Shown: positions 1-10,163 of the stretch, piece after piece
Position numbering within the stretch: position 1 is the first letter of the stretch
How the letters are laid out: each line of letters begins with the position of its first letter
Assembly: GCA_016715285.1 (NCBI GenBank)
Contig: JADKAO010000007.1
Location: 248,001 to 312,000, forward strand
Reading direction: 5' to 3'
Length of the DNA stretch: 64,000 nucleotides
Source: Actinomycetales bacterium
GTDB taxonomy: Bacteria; Actinomycetota; Actinomycetes; Actinomycetales; Dermatophilaceae
The notes under the pieces: model-generated
What the model was told of the DNA's origin: nothing
What the model saw: the letters and a program-made list of their open reading frames with translations, nothing else
Databases searched by the model: none
Translations under genes and position numbers: made by a program

Positions 1-292
1 CGACGAGACCCGCATCGGGGTCAAAGGCTTGGCCGACGGCAGCGTGCCATTGCTCGGCGAGGTCACCAATACCGTTGCCTCGACCAACCAACAGCTCGCG
101 CGTCTCGACACGGTCACCACGCATCTCGCGCACGTGAGCGCGAATATCAGCGCGCTGACCTCCCTGATTGCGGCGACCCTCGGTGGGCCTTTGGTTAAGG
201 TGGCCGCCTTTACTTATGCTGTTCGCAAGGCATTTGCCGGGCAGCGAACGGAGCCCTCCCCGGCGAACCCCAGAGGCGAACACCGTGGGTGA
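1..292 (+). CDS. DUF948 family protein, 3' part (5' end outside window)
   Basis: The reading frame is open from the first bases of the window, so the gene begins upstream. The visible part reads LLGEVTNTVASTNQQLARLD, then alternating polar and hydrophobic residues, then a conserved GGPLVKVAAF stretch near the C-terminus. This is the hallmark of actinobacterial DUF948 proteins, which carry one N-terminal membrane helix (here off the window) and a coiled-coil-like body. Function is unknown. The gene usually lies just upstream of alaS, as here. Its stop overlaps the start of the next small gene. Confidence 0.75.
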   Translation, partial: DETRIGVKGLADGSVPLLGEVTNTVASTNQQLARLDTVTTHLAHVSANISALTSLIAATLGGPLVKVAAFTYAVRKAFAGQRTEPSPANPRGEHRG

Positions 293-554
293 CTCGGGTT
301 CATCTGTCACCAACCGGCAGTGGCACCTCTCCCCTGGACGTTTCTGGCGTGACCTGAGAGAGGGCATGGCCACGCGTGAGGCTCAGTTGCGCGACGCCCT
401 CGGCCTCGACAGCGACGCCTCCGGCGACACGGACCGCGCCGCTGACGGACCGGCCGACGGACCGGCCGACGGACCGGCCGGCGGGCGTGAGCCACTGAGC
501 CCGCTGAAGGCGCGAGCGCTGCTCGATGACCCCGCTGGGTGGCGAGCTCCCTAG
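285..554 (+). CDS. Small DUF6167-like protein, apparently lacking the membrane segment
   Basis: An 89-residue product starts at GTG 285 and overlaps the DUF948 gene stop. The segment FWRDLREGMATREAQLRDALGLD resembles the C-terminal part of the small DUF6167 proteins found between DUF948 and alaS in actinobacteria. The N-terminal transmembrane helix expected for that family is absent, so the protein is short or remodelled. The tail contains PADGPADGPA, encoded by three perfect 12-bp direct repeats. Role unknown. Family assignment is by motif recall and context. Confidence 0.6.
   Translation: MGDSGSSVTNRQWHLSPGRFWRDLREGMATREAQLRDALGLDSDASGDTDRAADGPADGPADGPAGGREPLSPLKARALLDDPAGWRAP
444..479 (+). 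repeat. Three tandem copies of a 12-bp unit inside the small DUF6167-like gene
   Basis: GACGGACCGGCC is repeated three times without change and encodes Asp-Gly-Pro-Ala blocks. It looks like replication slippage in a low-complexity linker. Confidence 0.9.
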
Positions 555-666
555 TCCGCCAGCGCGGACCACACCCCAGACCGTGACAGCTCCCTGACCC
601 GACGCCCCCGCCCCCGAGTGCCGCACTGGCACGGCATACCCCCGATGTAGCAAGGAACGAACCCAC

Positions 667-3363
667 ATGGACACCGCCGAAATCAGGCGCCGCTGGCTGG
701 CCTTCTTCGAGAGCAAGGGCCACACGGTGGTGCCAAGCGCCTCGCTGATCTACGACGACCCCAACCTGCTGTTCGTCAACGCGGGCATGGTGCCCTTCAA
801 GCCGTACTTCCTCGGACACGAGACCCCGCCCTACGAGCGGGCAACGAGCGTCCAGAAGTGTGTCCGCACCGGGGACATCGAAGAGGTCGGCAAGACCTCG
901 CGCCACGGCACGTTCTTCCAAATGAATGGCAACTTCTCGTTCGGCGACTACTTCAAGGCCGGCGCGATCGAGCTTGCCTGGGAATTGCTCACCACGCCGA
1001 TCGACGCGGGCGGATATGGGATGGACGGCAACCGCCTCTGGGCGACCGTCTATCACGACGACGACGAGGCTGCCGACCTGTGGGTCCAACTCACCGATAT
1101 CCCGGCTGAGCGGATCGTCCGCCGCGGCATGGCGGACAACTTCTGGTCGATGGGCGTGCCGGGGCCGTGTGGTCCGTGCAGCGAGATCTACTACGACCGG
1201 GGTCCCGAGTACGGTCAGGAGGGCGGCCCGGCGGTCGACGAGGACCGCTACCTCGAAGTGTGGAACCTCGTGTTTATGCAGAACATCCGCGGCGAAGGCG
1301 GCGCCAAGGAGGGTTACCCGATCCTCGGCGAACTCCCGGCCAAGAACGTCGACACCGGAATGGGTCTCGAGCGGATGGCGTCGGTGCTGCAAGGCGTCGA
1401 CAACCTCTACGAGATCGACGAGGTCTTCCCGGTGCTCGCCAAGGCTGCGGCGATGACCGGCAAGACCTATGGCGCGCACTCAGGCAAGGACGCCGCCACC
1501 AGCCACCCGGACGATGTCCGTCTACGGGTAGTAGCCGACCACGTCCGCTCGTCCCTCATGCTCATCGGTGACGGCGTCACCCCGGGCAATGAGGGCCGCG
1601 GCTATGTGCTGCGCAGGATGCTGCGCCGCGCGGTGCGCTCGATGCGCCTGCTCGGTTTCGACGAGCCCTCGCTGCCGCACCTGCTCCCGGTGAGCATGGA
1701 GCGGATGAGCAAGTCATATCCCAACCTCCGCGACGATTGGGACCGGATTTCGAGCATCGCGTATGCCGAGGAGCAGGCTTTCCGTCGGACCCTCGCCTCG
1801 GGCACGACGATCCTCGACACCGCAGTGTCCCGGCTCAAGAGCGCGGGCTCGACCTCGTTGTCGGGGGCGCAGGCCTTCGCGCTGCACGACACCTATGGAT
1901 TCCCGATTGACCTCACCCTCGAGATGGCCGCGGAACAGGGCGTCCAGGTCGACGAAGCTGGGTTCCGCCGGCTCATGCAGGAACAACGCGATCGCGCCAA
2001 GGCCGACGCAAAGGCGAAGAAGAGCGGGCACGGCGACACGGGGGTTTACCGCGAGCTCGCCGACGCTCTTGGCCACGCCGTCGAGTTCACGGGTTATGAC
2101 GAGGTCGTGTCCGAGGCGCGCGTCTCGGGGCTGATCCGCGATGGTGTTGTTGTCACGAGTGCCGGACCAGGCGAGCAGGTCGAGCTCATTCTTGACCGGA
2201 CGCCGTTCTATGCCGAGGGCGGTGGCCAGCTCGCCGACGGTGGGCGGATCGAGCTCGCTGGCGGCGCGATCGTCGAGGTGCGTGACGTTCAGAGTCCGAT
2301 TAACGGGTTGTCGGTCCACCGCGCGACCGTTGTCCTCGGTGAGGTCACCGTGGGCGAGCCCGCGCATGCGTCAGTTGACATCGAACGCCGCCGGTCGATC
2401 TCTCGTGCTCACACCGCCACCCACATGGTCCACAAGGCCATCCGCGAGGCGCTGGGTGACACCGCGACCCAGGCGGGGTCTGAGAATGCCCCCGGGCGCT
2501 TCCGGTTCGACTTCAACGCCCAGCACGCGGTGCCGATCTCGCTGTTGCGTGACATCGAGGCCCGCGTCAACGCGCTGCTTCTCGAGGATCTCCCTGTCCA
2601 TGCCGAGGTCATGACCCAGGAACAGGCTCGCGAGATCGGGGCGATGGCCCTCTTCGGTGAGAAGTACGGCAATGCCGTTCGGGTGGTCTCCGTCGGCGAG
2701 TGGGCCCGCGAGCTGTGTGGTGGCACGCATGCGGCTCGCTCAAGCCAGTTGGGCGTCGTCAAACTGTTGGGTGAAGCCTCGATTGGGTCTGGTGTTCGAC
2801 GCGTCGAGGCGCTCGTGGGGGCCGATGCCTACACCTTCCTGGCGCGTGAGCACGCCATCGTCGGGCAACTCACCGAAGTGCTCAAGGGCCGACCGGAGGA
2901 GCTGCCAGAGCGCGTCAACAGCATCCTGACGCGACTCCGTGACGCGGAACGCGAGATCGCCGCGGTTCGTCAGAAGCAGGCGCTGGCGATTGCCCCCTCG
3001 CTCGTCCAATCGGCTCGTGAATTCGGCCCGGTCAGCCTCGTCACCCACGACGCTGGCGAGGGAGTGTCCGCCGACGACTTGCGCACCCTCGTCCTCGACG
3101 TCCGCGGTCGCCTAGGGCAAGGCCGGTCGGCGATCGTTGCCATGACTGCCGCCACTAACGGCAAGCCCGTCGTCATCGTCGCAACCACGGAGCCCGCTCG
3201 GGCACAGGGAGTTAAGGCCGGAGAGCTGGTCCGTATCGCCGCCAAAGTGCTCGGTGGGGGAGGTGGCGGCAAGGATGACCTCGCTCAGGGCGGTGGCACC
3301 GACGCGACCCGCACCGGCGCAGCCCTTGATGCCATCGAGACACAGCTGCGCGGGTCGGCCTGA
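667..3363 (+). CDS. alaS: Alanyl-tRNA synthetase
   Basis: An 898-residue product, the normal length for bacterial AlaRS, which charges tRNA(Ala) in the cytoplasm. It opens with the class II catalytic region ([15 protein letters not shown]; later [15 protein letters not shown]). The editing domain shows HTATHMVH near residue 582 and [13 protein letters not shown] near residue 682, which supply the zinc-binding residues. A DHHA1-like C-terminal domain with a glycine-rich tail follows. Start ATG 667 follows an AAGGA ribosome site. ruvX begins 1 bp after the stop, so the two are probably co-transcribed. Confidence 0.98.
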   Translation: MDTAEIRRRWLAFFESKGHTVVPSASLIYDDPNLLFVNAGMVPFKPYFLGHETPPYERATSVQKCVRTGDIEEVGKTSRHGTFFQMNGNFSFGDYFKAGAIELAWELLTTPIDAGGYGMDGNRLWATVYHDDDEAADLWVQLTDIPAERIVRRGMADNFWSMGVPGPCGPCSEIYYDRGPEYGQEGGPAVDEDRYLEVWNLVFMQNIRGEGGAKEGYPILGELPAKNVDTGMGLERMASVLQGVDNLYEIDEVFPVLAKAAAMTGKTYGAHSGKDAATSHPDDVRLRVVADHVRSSLMLIGDGVTPGNEGRGYVLRRMLRRAVRSMRLLGFDEPSLPHLLPVSMERMSKSYPNLRDDWDRISSIAYAEEQAFRRTLASGTTILDTAVSRLKSAGSTSLSGAQAFALHDTYGFPIDLTLEMAAEQGVQVDEAGFRRLMQEQRDRAKADAKAKKSGHGDTGVYRELADALGHAVEFTGYDEVVSEARVSGLIRDGVVVTSAGPGEQVELILDRTPFYAEGGGQLADGGRIELAGGAIVEVRDVQSPINGLSVHRATVVLGEVTVGEPAHASVDIERRRSISRAHTATHMVHKAIREALGDTATQAGSENAPGRFRFDFNAQHAVPISLLRDIEARVNALLLEDLPVHAEVMTQEQAREIGAMALFGEKYGNAVRVVSVGEWARELCGGTHAARSSQLGVVKLLGEASIGSGVRRVEALVGADAYTFLAREHAIVGQLTEVLKGRPEELPERVNSILTRLRDAEREIAAVRQKQALAIAPSLVQSAREFGPVSLVTHDAGEGVSADDLRTLVLDVRGRLGQGRSAIVAMTAATNGKPVVIVATTEPARAQGVKAGELVRIAAKVLGGGGGGKDDLAQGGGTDATRTGAALDAIETQLRGSA

Positions 3364-3364
3364 C

Positions 3365-3865
3365 TTGCCCCGGCCCGGTAGGTGGCTCGCCGTCGACGTC
3401 GGATCGGTGCGTGTCGGTGTGGCTCAGAGTGATCCTGAGGGGATTCTCGCCACCCCGGTGCGCACCATCGACCGAGACCTCACAGCAGCGGCAACGGACC
3501 GGCATACCATCGCCGCCCTGGCAATGGACATCGAGGCGACGCTCATCCTGGTCGGGTTGCCGCGGTCGCTCCGCGGGGATGATGGCACAGCAGCCGCGAT
3601 AGCGCGCGATTTCGCGCGCGGGCTTGCGCGACTGGTGGCGCCGATCCGCGTACGGTTGGTCGATGAGCGATTGACCACCGTGCAATCGCATCGACAACTC
3701 CAGGCGAGTGGGCGTCGGGAGCGGGAGCATCGTGAGGTCGTGGATCAGGTCGCAGCCGTCCTGATCTTGCAGGGCGCCCTCGACGCAACCCGGCTCACTG
3801 GGCGTGTCCCAGGTGAGCTCGTAGACATGAGCGGGCGCAAGCCCCGACAGAAGGAACGAGGATGA
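3365..3865 (+). CDS. ruvX: Putative pre-16S rRNA nuclease / Holliday junction resolvase-like RuvX (YqgF)
   Basis: A 166-residue RNase H-fold protein. Acidic active-site motifs are visible: AVDVGSVRVGVA at the N-terminus, VDERLTTVQSHRQL in the middle, and DQVAAVLILQGALD near the end. The family trims pre-16S rRNA in E. coli and was first proposed as a resolvase. I chose TTG 3365, one base after the alaS stop, because the conserved domain begins only about ten residues later. The stop overlaps the mltG start in an ATGA. It sits in the common actinobacterial order alaS-ruvX-mltG-aroE. Confidence 0.93.
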   Translation: MPRPGRWLAVDVGSVRVGVAQSDPEGILATPVRTIDRDLTAAATDRHTIAALAMDIEATLILVGLPRSLRGDDGTAAAIARDFARGLARLVAPIRVRLVDERLTTVQSHRQLQASGRREREHREVVDQVAAVLILQGALDATRLTGRVPGELVDMSGRKPRQKERG

Positions 3866-5121
3866 GTGACCGGATCGGCGACGCCCACCCTGCCGACGAG
3901 CTATTTGGTGCGCACGACCTCGACCATGACGGTCTTGACCTCCATCACCATGATGACCCCGACCTCCATGCGGCCGACCCGTTCGCTCATGAGGAGGTGC
4001 TCGGCGCCGACCATCACGACGAGATCCTGGCGGTCAACTCCCGTCGTGAACTCCGCAGCCGACGCGCTCGCCGGAAGGGCCGCCGTGGGCTCGTCCTGCT
4101 CGTCGTCCTGGCGTTGTTGGGGGGAGCTGGCTACTTCGGATACACCGTGCTCAAACCGCTCCTGTCCGGTGGCGGATCAACGGACTACCCCGGGCCAGGG
4201 ACCGATGCGGTCTCGTTCCTCGTCAAAGACGGAGACACCGGCCGCACGATGGCGAGCAACCTCCAAAATGCTGGCGTCATCAAGACGGCCAAGGTCTTCG
4301 TTGACGCCTTCAGCGCCGAACCCAAGTCCGCGGCGATCCAGCCCGGCGAATATGCCCTGAAGAAGGAAATGCGCGCTGCCGACGCCCTTGCCATCCTCAT
4401 CGATCCCAAGAACCGGCAAGCGCCCAAGGTCACCATCCGGGAAGGATTGTGGGCGTCCGAGGTGTATGCCGTGCTCTCGAAGGCCACGGGCAAACCCCTC
4501 ACGGACTACGAAGCTGCCGCCAAGGATGCGGCTGCGCTTGGACTGCCCACATCGGCCAAGGGCAATATCGAGGGATATCTCTTCCCGGCGACCTATGAGT
4601 TCTCGTCCAAGAACTCGGCAGCCGAACAGCTTCGCACGATGGTCGCCAAGACGATCTCGGAGTTGACCAAGCTCGGAGTGACCGCTGAGCAATCCCCTCG
4701 AGTCCTGACCATCGCAAGCATCATCGAGTCGGAAGCAAGCCGCGCCGAAGACCGCCCCAAGGTTGCGCGGGTCATCCTCAACCGCCTTGCCTTGCCGATG
4801 CGGCTGCAACTGGACTCGACGGTGAGCTACGGCGTGAAGCACCGAGCCCTGACCACCACGGATGCCGAACGCGCTGACAAGAACCCCTGGAACACCTACG
4901 TCAACGACGGCCTCCCCGCCGGTCCCATCTCCAACCCTGGAGCATCCGCGCTGACGGCCGCCCTGACCCCCGCCGACGGTAGCTGGCTCTTCTTCGTGGC
5001 AACCAACCCGGAGTTTGGCGAAACGAAATTCGCGACGTCGCAAGCCGACCACGACGCCAACGTGGCGGAATTCCAGGCGTGGTGCCGCAAGCCCGAAAAC
5101 CAGGGGAAGTGCGCTCGGTGA
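3862..5121 (+). CDS. mltG: Endolytic peptidoglycan transglycosylase MltG
   Basis: A 419-residue membrane-anchored YceG/MltG enzyme that cleaves nascent glycan strands and helps set their length. The cytoplasmic N-terminus (about 75 residues) is rich in His, Asp and Glu and has several HH/HD clusters. One transmembrane helix follows (GLVLLVVLALLGGAGYFGY), then a LysM-like region (VSFLVKDGDTGRTMASNL) and the catalytic region with the expected Glu in IASIIESEASR, followed by VILNRLALPMRLQLDSTVSYG. The start overlaps the ruvX stop. The charged, possibly metal-binding N-terminus is unusual in density; see findings. Confidence 0.95.
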   Translation: MSDRIGDAHPADELFGAHDLDHDGLDLHHHDDPDLHAADPFAHEEVLGADHHDEILAVNSRRELRSRRARRKGRRGLVLLVVLALLGGAGYFGYTVLKPLLSGGGSTDYPGPGTDAVSFLVKDGDTGRTMASNLQNAGVIKTAKVFVDAFSAEPKSAAIQPGEYALKKEMRAADALAILIDPKNRQAPKVTIREGLWASEVYAVLSKATGKPLTDYEAAAKDAAALGLPTSAKGNIEGYLFPATYEFSSKNSAAEQLRTMVAKTISELTKLGVTAEQSPRVLTIASIIESEASRAEDRPKVARVILNRLALPMRLQLDSTVSYGVKHRALTTTDAERADKNPWNTYVNDGLPAGPISNPGASALTAALTPADGSWLFFVATNPEFGETKFATSQADHDANVAEFQAWCRKPENQGKCAR

Positions 5122-5133
5122 CATGAGCCTGAC

Positions 5134-5949
5134 ATGACGACCCACCGTGCTGCGGTCTGTGGCAGCCCGATTCGGCATTCCCTGTCGCCGGTATTGCACG
5201 ATGCGGCATACCGGGCTCTCGGGCTCACCAACTGGACTTATGGCCGGATCCACATCGAGGCAGAAGAGCTTGCCGAGTGGGTGCACTCGCTGGACGACTC
5301 GTGGCGCGGGCTCTCACTGACCATGCCGCTCAAGGAGGCGGCGTTTGCGGTGGCTCACACGGTGAGCGAGGTGGCCGAAGCCGTCGGTGCGATCAACACG
5401 CTCGTGCGGGACGACGACGGCTGGTCGGGCCACAACACGGACGTCTACGGCATCGTCCGCGCGCTGGCGGAGGCAGGCGTCACCGATATCACCCATGCGG
5501 TGGTCGTGGGGTCGGGTGCGACGGCCCGCTCGGCACTGGCTGCGCTCGCCGAAGTCGGCGCGCTTGACGTCTCGCTCATGGTGCGGGCGGCTGTCCGTCC
5601 TGACACCGCGTCGGTTGCCCGCCTGCTCGGGCTCGGCCAGCTTTCCGTCCCTATGGGGAGGTGGCCCGAGGACGTCGATGTGGTCATCGGCACGGTTCCC
5701 CCGCATGCGTATGCCGCGATGCTCCAGCACTTGCCCCGCGCCCCTCACGTTGCGGCTGTGCTCGACTGCGTCTACGGCCAAGGCGTAAGCCCTCTCCTGG
5801 CCGCTGGTGCTGCCAAGGGCTACGTCCCGGTGTCGGGCACCGAGATGCTCCTGCACCAGGCGGCCGAGCAGGTCCGACTCATGACCGGCCAGGCGCCTCC
5901 GGTAGCCGCCATGCGCGCTGCATTGCAGGCAGCGACCGCTGACCACTAG
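5134..5949 (+). CDS. aroE: Shikimate 5-dehydrogenase
   Basis: A 271-residue enzyme reducing 3-dehydroshikimate to shikimate with NADPH. The substrate site appears as GSPIRHSLSPVLHDAAY and SLTMPLKEAAF, with the catalytic Lys in the latter. GHNTDVYG supplies the conserved Asp, and VVVGSGATARSALAAL is the nucleotide-binding glycine-rich loop. It starts 12 bp after mltG. Together with aroC, aroKB and aroQ downstream it makes this an almost complete shikimate gene run. Confidence 0.95.
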   Translation: MTTHRAAVCGSPIRHSLSPVLHDAAYRALGLTNWTYGRIHIEAEELAEWVHSLDDSWRGLSLTMPLKEAAFAVAHTVSEVAEAVGAINTLVRDDDGWSGHNTDVYGIVRALAEAGVTDITHAVVVGSGATARSALAALAEVGALDVSLMVRAAVRPDTASVARLLGLGQLSVPMGRWPEDVDVVIGTVPPHAYAAMLQHLPRAPHVAAVLDCVYGQGVSPLLAAGAAKGYVPVSGTEMLLHQAAEQVRLMTGQAPPVAAMRAALQAATADH

Positions 5950-5951
5950 CG

Positions 5952-6650
5952 ATGAGCACCTTCGCTAGTCTGGGGTGGCCGAGTACGACCGGCTGGCACC
6001 TATGGCTCGTGGTGGGCGCCGCATGCGTGGGGTATGCCGTGGGCGTGCGGCTCTCGCGCGACCTGCGGGACGCGGCATACCGGATCGACGACGAGACCTC
6101 CGCTCCGCTCCCGCGTTCGCGCTGGCTCGTGTCGCCCGCCGTCGGCGTGTGTTGGGGTCTGCTCGCGTGGCGCTTGGGTGAGCGGCACGGCGGACTTGAC
6201 CTCCCGGCTTACCTCGTGTTGGCGACCGTGGGAGTGGCGCTCGCGCGGATTGACGCCGACGTCCATCGGTTGCCTGCTGGGCTGACCTATCCGGCTGCGG
6301 TGGTGGTGGCGGGTTTGCTCGCGGTGTCGAGCGCGCTGACGGGAAATTGGGCTGCTCTGGTCCACGCGCTGGTCACCACGGGGATGGGAGCAGTGGTCTA
6401 CGTCGTTCTGGTCCTGCTTTCCGGCGGTCAATTCGGTTGGGGGGATGTCGTGCTCGGCACGATCCTTGCTGGTGCGCTGGGATATCTCTCGCCTGTCCTG
6501 CCGTGGCTGGGCATCCTCCTTGCATTTGTCTTCGCGTCGGTTGTGTCCGTGGTGGGAATGGTGACTGGCCGGATCACCCTCAAGAGCCGGGTGGCCTTCG
6601 GGCCGTATCTCCTTGTCGGCGCCTTGACTGCCATCCTGCTGGTGGGGTGA
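5952..6650 (+). CDS. A24-family prepilin peptidase-like membrane protease
   Basis: A 232-residue polytopic membrane protein with about six or seven hydrophobic helices. The two aspartate motifs of type IV prepilin peptidases are present: ARIDADVHRLP near residue 100, and FGWGDVVLG (a GxGD form) near residue 160. It lacks the N-terminal cysteine-rich methyltransferase-type domain of full PilD, as do many actinobacterial members. It begins 2 bp after aroE. No pilin or pilus assembly gene is in the window, so its substrate is unknown. Confidence 0.85.
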   Translation: MSTFASLGWPSTTGWHLWLVVGAACVGYAVGVRLSRDLRDAAYRIDDETSAPLPRSRWLVSPAVGVCWGLLAWRLGERHGGLDLPAYLVLATVGVALARIDADVHRLPAGLTYPAAVVVAGLLAVSSALTGNWAALVHALVTTGMGAVVYVVLVLLSGGQFGWGDVVLGTILAGALGYLSPVLPWLGILLAFVFASVVSVVGMVTGRITLKSRVAFGPYLLVGALTAILLVG

Positions 6651-6728
6651 GACTCGGCGAGCGGATCGGTGGTACGGGCGCGCGTCTTGGCATCCGGGTC
6701 GCGCCCTCGGGTGGTTCGCGCTGCGTGG

Positions 6729-6734
6729 GAAGAT
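6729..6734 (+). promoter_or_regulatory. Possible -10 element of a leaderless aroC transcript
   Basis: GAAGAT ends exactly 6 bases before the aroC ATG, the same geometry seen upstream of several other genes in this window. It lies in a 90-bp gap after the peptidase gene. The hexamer matches the -10 consensus only moderately. Confidence 0.35.
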
Positions 6735-6740
6735 GCCGCC

Positions 6741-7994
6741 ATGCTTCGCTGGCTTACCTCGGGAGAATCCCACGGCCCGGCCCTCGTGGCCCTCATGGAG
6801 GGGCTGCCCGCGGGTGTGCGGGTGACCAGTGCCGACCTCGGGGACGCCTTGGCTCGTCGTCGACTCGGGTTTGGGCGCGGAGCCCGGATGGCTTTTGAAC
6901 GCGACGAGGTGGAGTTCCTCGGGGGAGTGCGCCACGGCAACACGCTCGGGTCACCGATCGCGATCCGGATCGGCAACTCCGAATGGCCCAAGTGGCAAAC
7001 CGTCATGAGCCCAGACCCGGTCGACCCGCAAGCGTATGCCGCGGCCGACGACATCAACGCGGAGAAGGAGATTGCTCGCAATAGGCCGCTCACTCGTCCG
7101 CGACCGGGCCACGCCGATCTCGTCGGGATGCAAAAGTACGGGTTCGATGACGCGCGACCGGTGCTGGAGCGCGCGTCGGCCCGCGAGACCGCCGCCCGGG
7201 TCGCGCTCGGGGAGGTCGCGGCGCGTTTCCTGGAGCAGGCCTACGGCATCCGGCTGGTGTCGCACACGGTGGCGATTGGCGCGGCTGAGGTGAGCGATGA
7301 CGCGGCTCTACCGACGCCCGATGACGTCGCGGCCCTTGACGCCGACCCAGTGCGGAGCCTCGACGCCCCTGGCTCAGCTGCCATGGTCGCGGAGGTCGAG
7401 GCCGCCAAGAAGGATGGCGACACGCTGGGCGGCGTCGTCGAAGTCCTTGCCTACGGCGTGCCGCCGGGGCTTGGATCACACGTTCACTGGGACCGTCGAC
7501 TCGACGCGCAAATTGCTGGAGCCCTGATGGGGATCCAGGCAATCAAGGGCGTCGAGGTCGGTGACGGCTTCCGGACGGCGCGCCGGCGCGGCTCGGCTGC
7601 GCACGACGAGATGGACCGGGGCGATGACGGGGTGATCCGTCGACGCACGGGCCGTGCGGGTGGCACCGAGGGCGGCATGTCGACTGGCCAGGTCCTGCGG
7701 GTGAGGGCGGCTATGAAGCCGATCTCGACCGTGCCGAGGGCGCTCGACACGATCGATGTCACCGGCGCGTCGGCAGCCAAGGCGATTCATCAGCGCAGCG
7801 ATGTGTGTGCAGTCCCAGCCGCTGGAGTCGTCGCTGAGGCGATGGTTGCGCTCGTGTTGGCCGCCGCCTGCCTGGAGAAGTTCGGCGGCGACAGCGTGGC
7901 GGAGACGGCACGCAACCACGCGGCATACCTGGCCTCGATCCCAACGACGATGCGCAGCGAGGGGACCGAGGGGACCGAACGGACTGAGCCATGA
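6741..7994 (+). CDS. aroC: Chorismate synthase
   Basis: A 417-residue FMN-dependent enzyme converting EPSP to chorismate. Family signatures are clear: [21 protein letters not shown] at the N-terminus, [34 protein letters not shown], and [21 protein letters not shown] near the C-terminus. I chose ATG 6741 because the conserved sequence begins immediately; an upstream in-frame ATG at 6669 would add non-conserved residues. The C-terminus has a short repetitive [11 protein letters not shown] tail. The stop overlaps the aroKB start by ATGA. Confidence 0.96.
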   Translation: MLRWLTSGESHGPALVALMEGLPAGVRVTSADLGDALARRRLGFGRGARMAFERDEVEFLGGVRHGNTLGSPIAIRIGNSEWPKWQTVMSPDPVDPQAYAAADDINAEKEIARNRPLTRPRPGHADLVGMQKYGFDDARPVLERASARETAARVALGEVAARFLEQAYGIRLVSHTVAIGAAEVSDDAALPTPDDVAALDADPVRSLDAPGSAAMVAEVEAAKKDGDTLGGVVEVLAYGVPPGLGSHVHWDRRLDAQIAGALMGIQAIKGVEVGDGFRTARRRGSAAHDEMDRGDDGVIRRRTGRAGGTEGGMSTGQVLRVRAAMKPISTVPRALDTIDVTGASAAKAIHQRSDVCAVPAAGVVAEAMVALVLAAACLEKFGGDSVAETARNHAAYLASIPTTMRSEGTEGTERTEP

Positions 7995-9580
7995 TCGTCG
8001 TCATCGGCTTCATGGGAGCCGGCAAGACGACGATTGGACGGCTTATCGCCGAGCGCCTCGGGCTGCCCTTTGTTGACGCCGATCTCGTCATCGAGCGCGA
8101 GCAAGGACGCGCGATCAAGGAAATTTTCGACGCCGAAGGCGAGACCGCCTTTCGCGACATCGAAGAGCGCACCGTGCGTCGGCTGCTCGACGGACCGGAA
8201 TGTGTTCTGTCGCTCGGTGGCGGCGTCTGCGGCCGGGAGGCGACACGGGAGGCCCTGCGGGGCCACACCGTGGTCTACCTCCACGTCGACCTGGACGAGG
8301 CGATGGCCCGAGTCGGGCGCGATGAGGACCGCCCACTGCTGCACAACCCCGGGCTCCCAGCACTGTATGCCGGTCGGCTCGACACCTATTCGCAGACGGC
8401 GACGGTCACCGTCGCGACCTCCGGCAAGAGCCCCGAGGCGGTCGCCGACGAGGTCCTGACCGAGCTTCGCCGTCCCGCGGCTGCCACTGATCAGGCTGAG
8501 GTCACGCGGATATCTGTGGGCGGCGATTACGACGTCCTGGTGGGGCGTGGGCTGCTCGTCGACGCCGCTGCACGGATCTCGCCTCTGCTTGCGCCTGGTG
8601 TCGAACGAGTGCTGGTGATCCACGCGCAACCGATGGCGGAGCTTGCGGGGCGCCTGGCCGCGGGGTTACGCGAGACCGGCGTCACGGCATACCTCGCGGC
8701 AGTGCCCGACGCGGAGGCTGCCAAGGATGTCGCGGTGGCCGCGCAGCTGTGGAGTCTTTTGGGGCGCAACGGTTTTACGCGAAGTGATGCGATTGTCGGG
8801 CTGGGCGGTGGGACCGTCACGGACCTCGCTGGCTTCGTGGCCGCGACCTGGCTACGTGGCGTGGCGGTGATCCAGGTGCCGACAACCCTGGCTGGGATGG
8901 TCGACGCGGCCGTGGGCGGAAAAACCGGCATCAACACCCCCGAAGGGAAGAACCTCGTCGGGTCGTTCCATCCGCCGGCTGCCGTTGTGTGCGACCTCGA
9001 CACCCTCGTGACGCTGCCGCCGCTTGACCTCCTCGGTGGGATGGGCGAGGTGGTCAAACACGGCTTTATCGCCGACCCGCGCACGCTGGCACTCATCGAA
9101 GCTGACCCGCGCGCCTCGATCGACCCGGCTGGGCCGGTGCTCGCCGAGTTGGTCGCCCGCTCCGTCGAGGTCAAGGCGAGGGTCGTCGCCGCTGACCTGC
9201 GCGAGTCGTCGCTGCGGGAAATCCTCAACTATGGGCACACCTTCGGACACGCCATCGAGCAGGTCGAGGGGTATACGTGGCGGCACGGCTTCGCCGTGTC
9301 CGTCGGCATGATGTATGCCGCGACGCTGGGTCAGCTGGCCGGTCACACGCCTGCTCATCTGGTGGATCGCCAATGCGACATCCTCACCAGCCTGGGCCTG
9401 CCTTTGACATATGAGGCAGACCGTTGGCCGGCGCTCTTGGCAGCGATGCGACGGGACAAGAAGAGCCGCGGAAGTCGACTGCGCTTCGTCGTCCTCGATG
9501 ACATCGCCCAACCTGTCCGCCTTGAGGGACCGTCGGACGAGATGCTTGAGCAAGCATTCCGCCAAATCCGAACCGCGTGA
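7991..9580 (+). CDS. aroKB: Bifunctional shikimate kinase / 3-dehydroquinate synthase (AroK-AroB fusion)
   Basis: A single 529-residue frame carries two pathway enzymes. Residues 1 to about 165 are shikimate kinase: P-loop [19 protein letters not shown], and lid region RDEDRPLL. From about residue 172 the protein is 3-dehydroquinate synthase: the NAD-binding [40 protein letters not shown], and the zinc ligands in GEVVKHGFI and [11 protein letters not shown]. Most bacteria have aroK and aroB as adjacent genes; fused forms occur in some actinobacteria such as bifidobacteria. The linker ([14 protein letters not shown]) is short. Both halves keep their catalytic motifs, so both should be active. 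Confidence 0.95.
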   Translation: MIVVIGFMGAGKTTIGRLIAERLGLPFVDADLVIEREQGRAIKEIFDAEGETAFRDIEERTVRRLLDGPECVLSLGGGVCGREATREALRGHTVVYLHVDLDEAMARVGRDEDRPLLHNPGLPALYAGRLDTYSQTATVTVATSGKSPEAVADEVLTELRRPAAATDQAEVTRISVGGDYDVLVGRGLLVDAAARISPLLAPGVERVLVIHAQPMAELAGRLAAGLRETGVTAYLAAVPDAEAAKDVAVAAQLWSLLGRNGFTRSDAIVGLGGGTVTDLAGFVAATWLRGVAVIQVPTTLAGMVDAAVGGKTGINTPEGKNLVGSFHPPAAVVCDLDTLVTLPPLDLLGGMGEVVKHGFIADPRTLALIEADPRASIDPAGPVLAELVARSVEVKARVVAADLRESSLREILNYGHTFGHAIEQVEGYTWRHGFAVSVGMMYAATLGQLAGHTPAHLVDRQCDILTSLGLPLTYEADRWPALLAAMRRDKKSRGSRLRFVVLDDIAQPVRLEGPSDEMLEQAFRQIRTA

Positions 9581-9599
9581 TGAGACCGAGGGAGAATCC

Positions 9600-10049
9600 A
9601 TGTCTGTACTGCTCATCAACGGGCCCAACCTCAACTTGCTTGGCACGCGCGAGCCGGATGTCTATGGATCCACCACGCTGACCGAGGTTGAGGCGGCGCT
9701 CACCGTCCAGGCAGCCGAGGCGGGTCTGGAGGTGGACTGCTTCCAGAGCAATAGCGAGGGGGAGATCATCGATCGCATCCACGCTGCCCGTACCGACGGG
9801 ACCGCCTTCATCATCATCAACCCAGGCGCGTTCACGCACACGAGCATCGCGATTCGGGATGCCTTCCAGAGCGTGCAGGTGCCCTTCTGCGAGGTCCACA
9901 TCTCGAACGTGTACGCCCGCGAACCCTTCCGGCACCACTCCTACCTGTCCGACCTCGCGGTTGGGGTGATGGCAGGTTTCGGCACCCGTGGGTACTCCCT
10001 CGCCATGTCATTCGTCATCGAGCGGCTCGCTCCCAACGCTGTGGGTTAG
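9600..10049 (+). CDS. aroQ: Type II 3-dehydroquinate dehydratase
   Basis: A 149-residue protein forming 3-dehydroshikimate from 3-dehydroquinate, normally as a dodecamer. The N-terminus [18 protein letters not shown] contains the lid and catalytic Tyr/Arg region. [29 protein letters not shown] and [21 protein letters not shown] follow, with the catalytic His in the last. ATG 9600 is preceded by GGGAGAA. The gene follows aroKB by 19 bp and ends the shikimate run. Confidence 0.95.
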   Translation: MSVLLINGPNLNLLGTREPDVYGSTTLTEVEAALTVQAAEAGLEVDCFQSNSEGEIIDRIHAARTDGTAFIIINPGAFTHTSIAIRDAFQSVQVPFCEVHISNVYAREPFRHHSYLSDLAVGVMAGFGTRGYSLAMSFVIERLAPNAVG

Positions 10050-10079
10050 TGCTTGGAGAGTGGCCTGGGCTATTGCGGG

Positions 10080-10085
10080 TAGAAT
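10080..10085 (+). promoter_or_regulatory. Candidate -10 element for efp-nusB
   Basis: TAGAAT lies in the 114-bp gap between aroQ and efp and is the best -10 match there. No clear -35 is visible at 16-18 bp. It would give a leader of about 70 nt. Confidence 0.35.
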
Positions 10086-10163
10086 CAACGGCAATCCCCA
10101 AGAAGTCTTGAGAGCGGGTGCGCGCGCGCCCGGCATACCAGCGAGCAAGGAAGCGGCACTCCC

